Shown here: in pieces, positions 45,090 through 53,919 of the stretch
Position numbering within the stretch: the stretch's first letter is position 1
Layout of the letters: the number at the start of each line of letters is the position of its first letter
The notes under the pieces: model-generated
The model's database searches: none
Told to the model about the DNA's origin: nothing
What the model saw: only the letters and a program-made list of their open reading frames with translations
Program-made: the position numbers and the translations under genes
Source: Thalassospira lucentensis MCCC 1A00383 = DSM 14000
GTDB taxonomy: Bacteria > Pseudomonadota > Alphaproteobacteria > Rhodospirillales > Thalassospiraceae
Assembly (NCBI RefSeq): GCF_000421265.1
Contig: NZ_ATWN01000002.1
Span: 372,001-436,000 of the forward strand
Length of the DNA: 64,000 nucleotides
Reading direction: 5' to 3'

Positions 45090-46739
45090 ATGAAAGACAA
45101 AATGAAGGTGGGTCCGCTTGGGCCTTTCCCCCATGTCTGCAAGCCGGTGTTTTCCATCTCGGCCTTGTTGATTTTGGGGTTCATCGTGTTCGGCGCGTTT
45201 TTCACCGACACAGCAGCATTGGTTTTCACAACCGCCCAGTCCGCGATTGCGGATTATTTCGGTTGGTTTTTGATCATCGTTGCCAATCTGGCGGTGGTGG
45301 TCAGTCTTTATCTGGCGATTGGTCCTTATGGGCGGGTCCGTCTTGGCGCGCAAAGTGAAGCCCCCGAATACGGGCTGTTTTCATGGACGGCGATGCTGTT
45401 TAGTGCGGGGATTGGCATTGGCCTGCTCTATTGGGCGGTGGCTGAACCCCTGTATCATTTCTTTGCACCCCCGATGGCCGAGGCAGAAAGCATTGCCGCG
45501 GCCGAGCAGGCAATGACGATTTCGTTCCTGCATTGGGGCATTCACGGTTGGGCGATCTACTGCATCGTTGGTTTGTCGCTGGCCTATTTCCATTACCGCA
45601 AAGGTTTGCCGCTTTCGATCCGCTCAGCACTTTATCCGATGATCGGCGAACGCATTTATGGTCCGTGGGGGCATGCGGTCGATATTCTTGCGGTCTTTGG
45701 TACCATGTTTGGCATCGTTACCACGCTGGGGCTGGGCGTGATGCAAATCAGTGCCGGGCTCAATGGGTTGTTCGGTATTCCCGATACGCTGTTGGTTCAG
45801 ATTATCCTGATCGGCATCATTACGATCTTTGCCACCATTTCGGTGATGGCCGGGCTCGACAGTGGGATCAAGCGGATCAGTAATTTCAACATTCAGCTCA
45901 GCTTTGTCCTGCTGGCCTTCATCGTGATTACCGGCCCGACGCTCTATATCTTCGACAGCTTTGTTGAAAATGTCGGCAACTACGTCAGTAATCTGGTCCA
46001 GCTCAGCTTCTGGAGCGAAGCCTATTCCGGCACCAACTGGCAGGTTGGCTGGACCATCTTCTATTGGGCATGGTGGGTTTCGTGGTCACCGTTTGTCGGT
46101 ATCTTTATCGCCCGCATTTCACGTGGGCGCACGATCCGCGAATTCACCTTGGGTGTTCTGTTCATTCCGATCGTCATTCTGTTCTTCTGGTTCACCGCCT
46201 TTGGCGGGGTTGCGATCCATATGGAACTTCTGGGTGATCCCGGATTGATTGAGGCCACCAAGCAGGGCTACGGCAATGCGATCTTCAAGTTGCTGGAATT
46301 CCTGCCGCTGACCAAGTTTGTCACCGCTGTGGTGATTGTCATGATCGTTGTCTGGTTTGTGACCTCCTCAGACAGTGGCAGCTTTGTCATCGACATGCTG
46401 ACCGCAGGTGGGCACACCAACCCGCCGCGCGTTCAACGTCTGTTCTGGGCCATGACCGAGGGGGTGATTGCCGCCATCTTGCTTGTCGCAGGCGGGCTAT
46501 CGGCCCTGCAGGCGGCGGCCGTTGTGGCGGGCTTCCCGTTTGCCTTTGTCATCCTTGTGATGATGTATGGGCTACTCAGAGCCTTGGGACGCGATCATCT
46601 TGTCATGTACCGCTATAAACAGTGGTTCGAGACAGAACATGACGCCGACCACAATCTGCCCGACGCCTATGTCGGCGAAACGGAGTTGCCCACCACCCCC
46701 GAAGCCCCGCAAGGCTCGGTCGGCGCAACGCCCAAGTAA
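45090..46739 (+). CDS. betT: BCCT-family choline/betaine transporter
   Basis: A 549-residue secondary transporter with 12 predicted helices. The BCCT signature is clear in WTIFYWAWWVSWSPFVG and RTIREF, and the glycine-rich unwound helix reads GIGIGLLYWAVAEP. The GIGIGL form lacks the residue typical of sodium-coupled BetP, suggesting proton coupling, but this is tentative. ATG 45090 has GAGGT upstream; a TTG at 45063 is less likely. Its C-terminal tail is short compared with osmosensory BetT. Following betC, its substrate is probably choline or choline-O-sulfate. It ends with a strong terminator. Confidence 0.85.
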   Translation: MKDKMKVGPLGPFPHVCKPVFSISALLILGFIVFGAFFTDTAALVFTTAQSAIADYFGWFLIIVANLAVVVSLYLAIGPYGRVRLGAQSEAPEYGLFSWTAMLFSAGIGIGLLYWAVAEPLYHFFAPPMAEAESIAAAEQAMTISFLHWGIHGWAIYCIVGLSLAYFHYRKGLPLSIRSALYPMIGERIYGPWGHAVDILAVFGTMFGIVTTLGLGVMQISAGLNGLFGIPDTLLVQIILIGIITIFATISVMAGLDSGIKRISNFNIQLSFVLLAFIVITGPTLYIFDSFVENVGNYVSNLVQLSFWSEAYSGTNWQVGWTIFYWAWWVSWSPFVGIFIARISRGRTIREFTLGVLFIPIVILFFWFTAFGGVAIHMELLGDPGLIEATKQGYGNAIFKLLEFLPLTKFVTAVVIVMIVVWFVTSSDSGSFVIDMLTAGGHTNPPRVQRLFWAMTEGVIAAILLVAGGLSALQAAAVVAGFPFAFVILVMMYGLLRALGRDHLVMYRYKQWFETEHDADHNLPDAYVGETELPTTPEAPQGSVGATPK

Positions 46740-47099
46740 CCTGAAAACCACGTAACAACACACGTGTAAACGGACGGTCTGGTGCAAACTGGACCGTCCG
46801 TTTTTGTGTTCCAACAAGGACACAGACCTGCAAAGGAGGGGCATCGTCCGGGCTATAATCCTGCGTGGCTATGTCGCATGCTGGTGGCCACCTCGTTTGG
46901 TTAATTAAGCATTCAGCTAGCTTAGATGTCGGGGCGTTCACATCATGCTTTTCAATAGAATGATTTCGCCTTCAGTCAGCTTGAATAGACCGAGAAATTG
47001 AAAATACGATAATGGAGGAGCCCCTTTTTAGTTGCATTGTTTGTATATCAAAGTTCTTTTAAGTATGCGTTGCGGGATATACAAAGAGGGGATTGCCAT
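46740..47099. other. intergenic region at left border of the defence module
   Basis: Begins with the BCCT terminator and becomes AT-rich from about 46900. GAGGGGAT before ATG 47100 is the gajA ribosome site. A 16-codon frame at 47013 has no support. I see no integrase, tRNA or clear direct repeat marking an insertion end. Confidence 0.5.
46768..46805 (+). terminator. rho-independent terminator of the BCCT gene
   Basis: AAACGGACGGTC and GACCGTCCGTTT pair in a 12-bp stem followed by TTG, 28 bp after the stop codon. Confidence 0.88.
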
Positions 47100-48812
47100 A
47101 TGAAAATACGCTCTCTGTCTATAAGGAATTTCCGAGGTATTAGTGAGCTGGCTTGGGCGATCCCTAATGCGAACATTGTGTGTTTGATTGGGCGAGGAGA
47201 TTCAACCAAATCGACAATTCTTGAAGCCTTGCGTCGCTTATTCTATCCCCAATGGAATCTTTCTTTCGACGATGCGGATTTTCATCTTTGCGACCCATCG
47301 AGGCACATAAGGATAGAGGCCATTCTAGGCGATTTGCCTGATGCATTCCGAGACCTAGAAAAATATGGTCACTGGCTCTGTGGCTGGAATCTCGAAACAC
47401 GCAAGCTAATGATTGATCCCGGTGAGGGTTTGGAAGATGTATTGCGCATTCGCCTTGATGTTGCTGATGATCTTGAGCCTTCATGGTCGATTATCAAGAA
47501 TGCTGAAGATGAAGGGGTGCAGTTCAAGGCGTCTGACAGAGCCAAAGTTGCTGTTAGTCTGATCGGAGCTGTGTCTGACAGACATCTTACTTGGTCGCGT
47601 GGATCGATCTTGAGTCAGTTGACTGAAACCGAGAACATCACGTCATCGTTAACCAGTGTTGCGCGTGCGGCCAAAGCGGCATTGGATAATCGGCGAGGGG
47701 CGGATTTAGCGGACTTTGATGCAGTAGCGAGAGCCGCTGAAACCACAGCCCGTGCACTCGGTGTTAATGTTGCTGCATCCTACAAGACTCACCTTGATAC
47801 TGATGCTATCAATGTTCGGATCGGTGGGCTCGCGTTGCACGATGGCGATATGCCGCTGCGACAGCTTGGGCTCGGTTCAAAACGGATGCTAACGACGGGC
47901 TTACAGAAACAGGCTCTGCGCGAACAGCATATCACGTTGTTTGATGAGGTCGAGGTTGGCCTTGAGCCACACCGTATTGCGCGTCTTCTGAAGCACTTTA
48001 AGGAAGATGCTACAGGGCAATATTTCCTGACGACTCATTCTCCTGTGGTGCTCCGAGAATTAAATGTTGGCGACCTTCACATCGTTCATCGCAATGGTGG
48101 TCTAATCAATGTTGTTGCGGCTAAAAAGCCTGCAATTGCAGAGGCCGTTCAGGGAAGAATACGTGTTGGTGCCGAGGCGTTTCTTGCTCCTAAGATCGTT
48201 GTTTGTGAAGGCGCTACTGAAGTAGGCTTTTTACGCGGCCTTGATGATTATTGGCATACATCAGAACATATGGAGTCGTTCGCCTATAGGGGAGTAGCTC
48301 TTTTCGATGCGAATGGGGCGGGGAAAATTAAGGACATTGCTGAGAATATAAAAGAGCTTGGCTATGATGTTGCTGTTCTCGCGGATTCTGATGCACCAAA
48401 TCTTTTTTCTGAAGCAGATGCTCAAGCGCTTAGGGACGCCAGCATAACTGTCACGAAATGGGATAATGAGCTCTCAATAGAAGAACGTATTTTCTTCGAC
48501 GTTCCGTGGGCAGGTGTGATGAGTTCATTTGAAGTGGCGAGGGAAATCTGGGGCAACGACCAAAGCTTGCTCGACCAACTTAGAACTCAGTTCGGTCAAG
48601 ATTTCAACCGAGACTTTGCTAGATGGGTTGATACTCGAGAGCTTCGAACTGCACTCGGAAAGGCGGCCAAGACAGGCGACTGGTTCAAACGGCAGGCTTG
48701 GAGCCAAGAGTGGGCTCTCGTTATTGCCGGTCACCTTAGGGACGAGGCTATCCGTGGGTGCGATTTGGTCCGACAGCTAGACGGTTTGCGGAATTGGATC
48801 GACGATGTGTGA
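47100..48812 (+). CDS. gajA: GajA-like OLD-family ATPase/TOPRIM nuclease
   Basis: A 570-residue OLD nuclease. ATPase half: Walker A GRGDSTKST (31-39; Thr36 where Gly is usual), signature LGLGSKRM (256-263), Walker B LFDEVEVGLEP (Asp282, Glu283), H-loop TTHSP (His313). The C-terminal TOPRIM half has Glu370 (VVCEGATEV) and Asp429/Asp431 (LADSD). ATG 47100 with GAGGGG upstream is chosen over TTG 47037. The next gene, a UvrD-like helicase, overlaps by 8 bp; this pair and both lengths match Gabija GajA/GajB, where GajA nicks DNA when nucleotide pools fall during phage infection. The gene is AT-richer than its flanks. Confidence 0.85.
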   Translation: MKIRSLSIRNFRGISELAWAIPNANIVCLIGRGDSTKSTILEALRRLFYPQWNLSFDDADFHLCDPSRHIRIEAILGDLPDAFRDLEKYGHWLCGWNLETRKLMIDPGEGLEDVLRIRLDVADDLEPSWSIIKNAEDEGVQFKASDRAKVAVSLIGAVSDRHLTWSRGSILSQLTETENITSSLTSVARAAKAALDNRRGADLADFDAVARAAETTARALGVNVAASYKTHLDTDAINVRIGGLALHDGDMPLRQLGLGSKRMLTTGLQKQALREQHITLFDEVEVGLEPHRIARLLKHFKEDATGQYFLTTHSPVVLRELNVGDLHIVHRNGGLINVVAAKKPAIAEAVQGRIRVGAEAFLAPKIVVCEGATEVGFLRGLDDYWHTSEHMESFAYRGVALFDANGAGKIKDIAENIKELGYDVAVLADSDAPNLFSEADAQALRDASITVTKWDNELSIEERIFFDVPWAGVMSSFEVAREIWGNDQSLLDQLRTQFGQDFNRDFARWVDTRELRTALGKAAKTGDWFKRQAWSQEWALVIAGHLRDEAIRGCDLVRQLDGLRNWIDDV

Positions 48813-50250
48813 GCTGTCAGACATTCTAGCAGCTTACCGTGGGGCTGGATTTGTCATGGCCCCCGCAGGCTTCGGCAAGACCCACTTGATTGCCCAAGCG
48901 ACGGCACAAAGCTCTGGAAGACAGCTGATCCTGACGCATACCTACGCGGGGGTAAACGCCTTGCGGCGCAAAATGCGCACACTTGGGGTCGGCGAGAAGT
49001 TATATCGCATCGAGACAATCGCAAGCTGGTCGCTGCGACTTGCGCTTTCCTATTCAGCAACATCTGGCTGGGTTTCGGAGCGTCCCGCCGACAATGAACA
49101 ATGGGGCGAACTTTATGAAGCGAGTTCGTTTCTACTTGATCACGAATTCATCCGTAGGATCGTTCGCTCCTCTTACGACGGGCTTTATGTTGATGAGTAC
49201 CAAGACTGCTCGACTGGCCAGCACGCCGTTGTTCTTAAGCTCGCACGTGATCTGCCGTGTCGGGTACTTGGCGATCCATTGCAAAGTCTATTCGATTTCG
49301 CGGGACAAAATCCAATAGACTGGAGGCAAGACGTTGAAGGTAGCTTTGAGCGTCTTGGTGTTCTTGAAGTGCCGCATCGTTGGATACACGCGGGCGCGGG
49401 TGATCTTGGTGCATGGCTTCGAACTATCCGGACCCGTCTGGAACAGGGACAGCCCATCAATTTGAACATGAATCTTCCAAGGGTTGTCAGCGTCATGCAA
49501 TCACATGATGATCCGCAGTCGCTGAATCGATCGCAGGGCAATACGTGCCGTTATTTTCAATGCGATAGTTCACACACGGTCATCGCGATTCACAAGGGGA
49601 GTCAAGAGTACAAAGAGAAGTGTCACATACTTTCACGAAACCTTGGAGGTGTGTTTTCCTCAATTGAGGAAGTAGAAGGCAAAGCCCTCTTCTCGTTCAT
49701 ACGGAAAATTGAGCGAGCGCGAACTGAAGAAGAGAGTTTAAGGGAGGTTATCACATTTGCAAAACGTTGTATGACCGCCGTTGGGCAGAAACTTCCAGCG
49801 GGGACCTGTCGCGGAGAATTGGTCAATGTACGGGCAAATACTCGTAATCCCTTCGCAGCTCGCGCAGCAAATGCCTATCTTGCTGCATCAAACAGCGCAA
49901 CCATGGCGGACTTTCTTCTGGCGCTACGGGAAACGGCCGGTATCGAAGTTGTGAGATCTGACTTGTTTAATAGGGTTTTAAGCGTTCTCCGCAAGCACTT
50001 ACTACATCCGGAGCTGTCACTTTCCGAAGCCGCGGAGAAATATCAGGGGGAGTTCCGTCACAAGGGCCGTCCAGTTGGCCGACGTAAGCTTATTGCTACA
50101 ACATTGCTGGTTAAAGGATTGGAATTCGATCATGCTATCATCCTTGATGCCGCATCCCTTTCTAAGAAAGAGTTGTATGTTGCGCTGACTCGTGGCGCGC
50201 GGTCGCTCACTATTGTCTCGACTAATCCGGTGCTTACTCCTGCAGATTGA
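48805..50250 (+). CDS. gajB: GajB-like UvrD/PcrA-type helicase
   Basis: A 481-residue superfamily 1 helicase. Motif I APAGFGKTH (Lys25-Thr26), motif II DEYQD (130-134), motif III GDPLQSLFDF (156-165), motif V VKGLEFD (436-442) and motif VI YVALTRG (458-464, arginine finger) are all present. The 2A/2B regions are shortened relative to UvrD. ATG 48805 overlaps the end of gajA by 8 bp, so the two are translationally coupled. In Gabija, GajB assembles on the GajA tetramer and senses DNA termini or fork-like ends, activating GajA. A class 2 OLD/helicase pair outside canonical Gabija is the alternative. Confidence 0.85.
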   Translation: MCELSDILAAYRGAGFVMAPAGFGKTHLIAQATAQSSGRQLILTHTYAGVNALRRKMRTLGVGEKLYRIETIASWSLRLALSYSATSGWVSERPADNEQWGELYEASSFLLDHEFIRRIVRSSYDGLYVDEYQDCSTGQHAVVLKLARDLPCRVLGDPLQSLFDFAGQNPIDWRQDVEGSFERLGVLEVPHRWIHAGAGDLGAWLRTIRTRLEQGQPINLNMNLPRVVSVMQSHDDPQSLNRSQGNTCRYFQCDSSHTVIAIHKGSQEYKEKCHILSRNLGGVFSSIEEVEGKALFSFIRKIERARTEEESLREVITFAKRCMTAVGQKLPAGTCRGELVNVRANTRNPFAARAANAYLAASNSATMADFLLALRETAGIEVVRSDLFNRVLSVLRKHLLHPELSLSEAAEKYQGEFRHKGRPVGRRKLIATTLLVKGLEFDHAIILDAASLSKKELYVALTRGARSLTIVSTNPVLTPAD

Positions 50251-50291
50251 ATGACTCGAAAAACGAAAAGGGCATGTTAAAAAACCGAGGA

Positions 50292-50334
50292 AGGTCCCTT
50301 TCCCAAGTTCAGCTCAATGGGACCGTCTGCTTTT
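50292..50334 (+). terminator. possible gajAB terminator
   Basis: GGTCCC and GGGACC (50318-50323) form a 6-bp stem with a 20-base loop, followed after 6 bases by TTTTT. Weak but correctly placed, 41 bp after the gajB stop. Confidence 0.35.
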
Positions 50335-50534
50335 TAAGGTAAGGGATCACAAGCCCCAAGCCCCAAGACGTAAAGACAGCGTGATCCACAATCTCGGGAA
50401 TGTCTTTCACGCAACCCTATACCGACGGAATTGAATGCCCTATCGCCCATTCCGGGTTGGGTGATGGCCCTCCACGACACGGGGTCAGAGCTTCCCCATA
50501 CGCTGCCGCGCGCAAGGATATATTGTATGAGGAA

Positions 50535-50561
50535 TAAAAAGGCCATCCGTGGACCGGATGG
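50535..50561 (-). terminator. rho-independent terminator of the GST gene
   Basis: CCATCCG (50543-50549) pairs with CGGATGG (50555-50561); on the minus strand the stem is followed by CCTTTTTATT. It lies 34 bp beyond the GST stop and marks the core side of the right border of the defence module. Confidence 0.75.
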
Positions 50562-50594
50562 ATTTCGGTTCTCTATGGAATGAAGAGACGCATT

Positions 50595-51245
50595 TCAGTC
50601 ATGGGTTTGGCCAGAAAATCGGGTTTTAACCATAGAATCCCGGGCGCAGAAATCCTCATACCATTTGCTTAAGGTCGGGCGGCCAGTTTTGAAATCGATC
50701 AATTCGCGAAACGCGATCCAGTCAAGCCCGGTGGCCAGCGCAATGTGACCGATTGTGACCGGGGTTTTGGGATCAAGGGCTGTTTCAAGATGGTCAAACG
50801 CCTCGATCAATTTGGCCTTCTGCCCGTCGGCCAACGGCGGATAGCGAAGCTCTTGCGGGCGACGGTTGGTCTCCCAGCGATAGAGCACACCGGCATCGCA
50901 CATCCCTTGCGCCAGGGCATGTAAACGCAAGGCATGCCAACGTTTTGGGGCTTTGTGCGGGATCAGTTTGCGGCCTGAATGTAGCCGATCAAGGTAGTCA
51001 CAGATCACCATCGAATCATACAATGTCATGCCGTCTGGCAGGATCAGGACCGGCACCTTGCCCAGTGGGTTGGCGGCAAAGACCGCCTCATTGCGGTTGG
51101 TCGGACTGGTTTCATGATGCACAACTTCAATTCGCGCTCCCAGCCCGCACTCAAGGGCAAACACCAGCACCTTGCGCGCGAACGGCGAGTGGGTTTGATA
51201 CAGCAATGTATGATCGGATTTTAAATCATCAGACTTTTTATGCAT
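50595..51245 (-). CDS. glutathione S-transferase family protein
   Basis: A 216-residue GST: thioredoxin-like N-terminal domain (LLYQTHSPFARKVLVFALE, then GKVPVLILPDG with the cis-proline, and DSMVICDYLD where the Ser binds glutathione) and an all-helical C-terminal domain. The active-site Ser/Cys-Pro position is SPFARKV. ATG 51245 fits the family N-terminus, but its ribosome site is weak; a start at 51305 or 51314 would add about 20 residues without family support. Substrate unknown; general detoxification is likely. Confidence 0.83.
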   Translation of the reverse strand: MHKKSDDLKSDHTLLYQTHSPFARKVLVFALECGLGARIEVVHHETSPTNRNEAVFAANPLGKVPVLILPDGMTLYDSMVICDYLDRLHSGRKLIPHKAPKRWHALRLHALAQGMCDAGVLYRWETNRRPQELRYPPLADGQKAKLIEAFDHLETALDPKTPVTIGHIALATGLDWIAFRELIDFKTGRPTLSKWYEDFCARDSMVKTRFSGQTHD

Positions 51246-51334
51246 GAATGTGCCGCTGCCTGCCACGTTAGTCGTCTTTGCCGCCTTGATATCACCTTGG
51301 GCCATCCCCGGCACGGCGATTATGTGCGTACAAT

Positions 51335-51367
51335 AAAAAACGCCCGGTCCATCAGAACCGGGCGTTT
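51335..51367 (-). terminator. rho-independent terminator of ilvE
   Basis: CGCCCGGT (51341-51348) and ACCGGGCG (51357-51364), extended by A-T pairs; on the minus strand it is followed by TTTTTTATTG. It starts about 43 bp after the ilvE stop. Confidence 0.88.
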
Positions 51368-51409
51368 ATTCACTGAAAATGAATAATCACGATGATTATT
51401 CAAAAAAAA

Positions 51410-52306
51410 CTATTCGGCAGCAACCGCCGTTTTCTCACCGCGCACCAGCGCCATGTAATCTTCCATCATCGCTTTGCAGACGGTCGCAGGCGTAAATTTA
51501 TACGGCCCGATTTCGGCAACCGGGGTCACCTCTGCGGCTGTTCCGGTCAGGAAGCATTCATCAAAATCGGCCATTTCTTCTGGCATGATTGCGCGCTCAA
51601 TCACCTCATACCCGCGCGCCTTGGCAAGGCCAATTACCGTGCGGCGCGTGATGCCATCCAGGAAGCAATCAGGGGTCGGTGTGTGGATCTGATTATCTTT
51701 GATAAAGAACACGTTAGCACCAGTTGCCTCGGCAACCTGACCCCGGTAATCAAGCATCAGCGCGTCGGCATATCCTTTGCGCTCGGCTTCGTGTTTCGAC
51801 AGGGTGCAAATCATGTAAAGGCCTGATGCCTTTGCATTTGTTGGTGCTGTATTCGGGGCCGGACGGGCCCATTTCGACAGATCGAGACGAATGCCCTTAA
51901 GGCGTTCTTCGGGCGCGAAATAGCTTGGCCATTCCCAGCAGGCAATCGCCACATTGATGTGGGTTGTCTGGGCGGAAACCCCCATCATTTCGCTGCCGCG
52001 CCAAGCAATACGGCGGACATAGCCCTCATTGATATTGTTGGCAGCCAAGGTTTCAATCACCGCATCATCAAGCTCAGCCGAGCTGTACGGGATATTCATA
52101 TCGAGGATTTCACCGGACTTGATCAGGCGTTCGCCATGCTCTGCCAGCTTGAAAACCTTGCCATTATACGACCGCTCACCTTCAAACACCGCACTACCAT
52201 AATGGACAGCGTGGCTCAGCACGTGCAAAGTACTTTCACGCCAAGGTTTAAGGGCACCATTATACCAGATAAAACCGTCACGGTTGTCGAAGGTCGGAGT
52301 CGTCAT
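51410..52306 (-). CDS. ilvE: branched-chain amino-acid aminotransferase
   Basis: A 298-residue fold-type IV PLP aminotransferase catalysing the last step of Leu, Ile and Val synthesis. The N-terminal LHVLSHAVHYGSAVFEGERSY and the PLP lysine region (TLSKHEAERKGYADALMLD) are typical. GQVAEATGANVFFIKDN and CFLDGITRRTVIGLAK follow, and the cofactor phosphate loop is FLTGTAAEVTPV. Monocistronic with its own terminator, divergent from a MarR gene with a palindrome between. Confidence 0.93.
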   Translation of the reverse strand: MTTPTFDNRDGFIWYNGALKPWRESTLHVLSHAVHYGSAVFEGERSYNGKVFKLAEHGERLIKSGEILDMNIPYSSAELDDAVIETLAANNINEGYVRRIAWRGSEMMGVSAQTTHINVAIACWEWPSYFAPEERLKGIRLDLSKWARPAPNTAPTNAKASGLYMICTLSKHEAERKGYADALMLDYRGQVAEATGANVFFIKDNQIHTPTPDCFLDGITRRTVIGLAKARGYEVIERAIMPEEMADFDECFLTGTAAEVTPVAEIGPYKFTPATVCKAMMEDYMALVRGEKTAVAAE

Positions 52307-52388
52307 TTGCCAAATTCCAATTCAATTTCGCTCTTGGGCGTAACTTTATGTCCTTATTTGTCTGGTCGAAGTAACATTCATAGATTAA

Positions 52389-52409
52389 TATGTCAATATA
52401 ACTGACATA
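52389..52409. promoter_or_regulatory. candidate MarR-type operator
   Basis: TATGTCA-N7-TGACATA, a perfect palindrome ending 10 bp before the MarR start codon, in the gap shared with divergent ilvE. The position suggests autorepression by the MarR protein. Confidence 0.62.
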
Positions 52410-52419
52410 ACGGAAAAGC

Positions 52420-52944
52420 ATGGCAGATATCTCTACACGCAAGGTCAACCCGCTTTTCCTGCGGGAAGAAGAGCTTAGGCAAGGCATCGAACTGTTGTTC
52501 TATGCCTACCGTGATTTCACTGCGGTCGCAGACCAGGTGCTTGAGCAATATAATTTCGGGCGCGCCCATCATCGGGTCATTTATTTCGTAAGCCGAAACC
52601 CCGGCATTACGGTCAGTGACCTGTTGTCGATCCTGCGCATCACCAAGCAGTCGCTGTCACGCGTGCTCAGCCAGTTGGTCCGCGAAGGGTTCATCGATCA
52701 GAAAACCGGTTTGCAGGACCGGCGTCAGCGGCTTTTGACCCTGACCGACAAGGGCGATGCGCTTGAGCGTGAGATCACTGAAAAGCAACGCGGGCTGATT
52801 GCCGCAGCCTACCGCGAAGCCGGGGCCGAATCGGTCGAAGGGTTCCGCAAGGTTTTGCTGGGCATGCTTGAAGAAGATGATCGCAAACGGTTTGAGGAAG
52901 ACGGCCCCAGCGGTCCAAACGGCCTGCGCCGACGCGCCGGGTAA
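52420..52944 (+). CDS. petP: MarR-family regulator, PetP-like
   Basis: A 174-residue MarR protein: dimerisation helices at the N-terminus, winged helix about 65-125 (ITVSDLLSILRITKQSLSRVLSQLVREG, then the wing QDRRQRLLTLTDKG). It precedes an OmpR-type regulator gene, reproducing the Rhodobacter petP-petR pair needed for bc1 complex expression, although petABC lies about 16 kb away here. Linkage to ilvE is a recurrent alphaproteobacterial arrangement. PetP identity is by synteny and family, not by direct proof. Confidence 0.75.
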   Translation: MADISTRKVNPLFLREEELRQGIELLFYAYRDFTAVADQVLEQYNFGRAHHRVIYFVSRNPGITVSDLLSILRITKQSLSRVLSQLVREGFIDQKTGLQDRRQRLLTLTDKGDALEREITEKQRGLIAAAYREAGAESVEGFRKVLLGMLEEDDRKRFEEDGPSGPNGLRRRAG

Positions 52945-53135
52945 AGTTTAAGGGGGTCATTGGCCTGCTGCTGTTTCGCGCAGGCCTTGCGGCGGTATGG
53001 TTAAAAGGGGCATTTTGCCCCTTTTGTCATGAATTGTCATAAAGTTATGATGGCGAGCTTGATGCTTTTGAAACACTTTTTGGCCCAAGTTACTCGGCAT
53101 AAGTCAGAGATGATTTCGGTGTTTGGGGGAGTTTG

Positions 53136-53867
53136 ATGAGCAAAGCAGATCAGCCACATGTTCTTGTGGTCGACGATGATGATCGCTTGCGGGGGCTTCT
53201 AACCCGGTATCTGGGGGAGAACGGATTTATCGTCTCAGCGGCGCGGAATGCGCAAGAAGCCCGATCCAGCCTTGCCGGACTTCAGTTTGACTTGATCGTA
53301 CTGGACGTCTTGATGCCCGGCGAAAAGGGTTTCGATCTGGCGCGAAGCTTGCGCGAGTCTGGTTCAAAGGTTCCGATCTTGCTGTTAACGGCACTTTCGG
53401 AAACGCAAGACCGCATTACCGGACTTGAAGCCGGGGCCGATGATTACCTTGCCAAGCCGTTTGAGCCCCGCGAACTTGTGTTGCGGATCGAAGCCATCCT
53501 GCGTCGGTTTGCCCAAATGCCCGATCCGGATGCTGATGTCGATGAAGGGGGGGGCGACGATGATGTCGTGCGGTTTGGCCCGTTTTCGTTCGATTCTGCA
53601 CGCATGACATTGCAATCGGGGACGGAGCACATCTATCTGACCACGTCCGAGCAGGCACTGTTGGCGGCATTGGTGACGCGGCGCGGACAAATCACATCGC
53701 GCGAGGAACTTCATGGTCTGATGGGCGGCAATGCCGTCGATGCCGGGGCGTCACGTAGCATCGATGTGCAGGTAACCCGCCTGCGTCGAAAATTTGAAGA
53801 AGACCCGAAGCAACCAAGATACTTGCAGACAGTGCGTGGTCGGGGCTATGTGCTGTATGCAGATTGA
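53136..53867 (+). CDS. petR: OmpR-family response regulator, PetR-like
   Basis: A 243-residue regulator: receiver (about 8-122) with acidic pair VVDDDD, phospho-acceptor Asp in IVLDVLMPGEKG, Lys in YLAKPFEP. The OmpR winged helix (about 145-240) ends with RYLQTVRGRGYVLY. ATG 53136 has GGGGGAG at ideal spacing. Directly followed (52 bp) by a membrane histidine kinase and preceded by a PetP-like MarR gene, as in Rhodobacter petPR. Likely controls respiratory or envelope genes; targets cannot be read here. Confidence 0.82.
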   Translation: MSKADQPHVLVVDDDDRLRGLLTRYLGENGFIVSAARNAQEARSSLAGLQFDLIVLDVLMPGEKGFDLARSLRESGSKVPILLLTALSETQDRITGLEAGADDYLAKPFEPRELVLRIEAILRRFAQMPDPDADVDEGGGDDDVVRFGPFSFDSARMTLQSGTEHIYLTTSEQALLAALVTRRGQITSREELHGLMGGNAVDAGASRSIDVQVTRLRRKFEEDPKQPRYLQTVRGRGYVLYAD

Positions 53868-53919
53868 ACTGAAACGATGATTGTGATCAGGTGTGGCGAA
53901 ATGAACAGGGAAGTGCACC

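Larger units (their letters stand above)
50251..50594. other. intergenic region at right border of the defence module
   Basis: About 340 bp between gajB and the convergent GST gene. It contains a weak gajB terminator candidate (GGTCCC/GGGACC, 50292-50323, with TTTTT at 50330) and the clear GST terminator at 50535. The segment 50340-50520 is of core-like composition with no gene I can support; it could be the residue of a former gene or of the insertion target. Confidence 0.45.

Noticed and set aside
47013..47063. 16-codon frame ahead of gajA as a leader peptide
   Set aside because: Too short to judge and without attenuator structure.
46806..50534. Prophage or transposon carrying the defence genes
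   Set aside because: No integrase, transposase, tRNA target or terminal repeats were found; only composition and clean borders suggest insertion.
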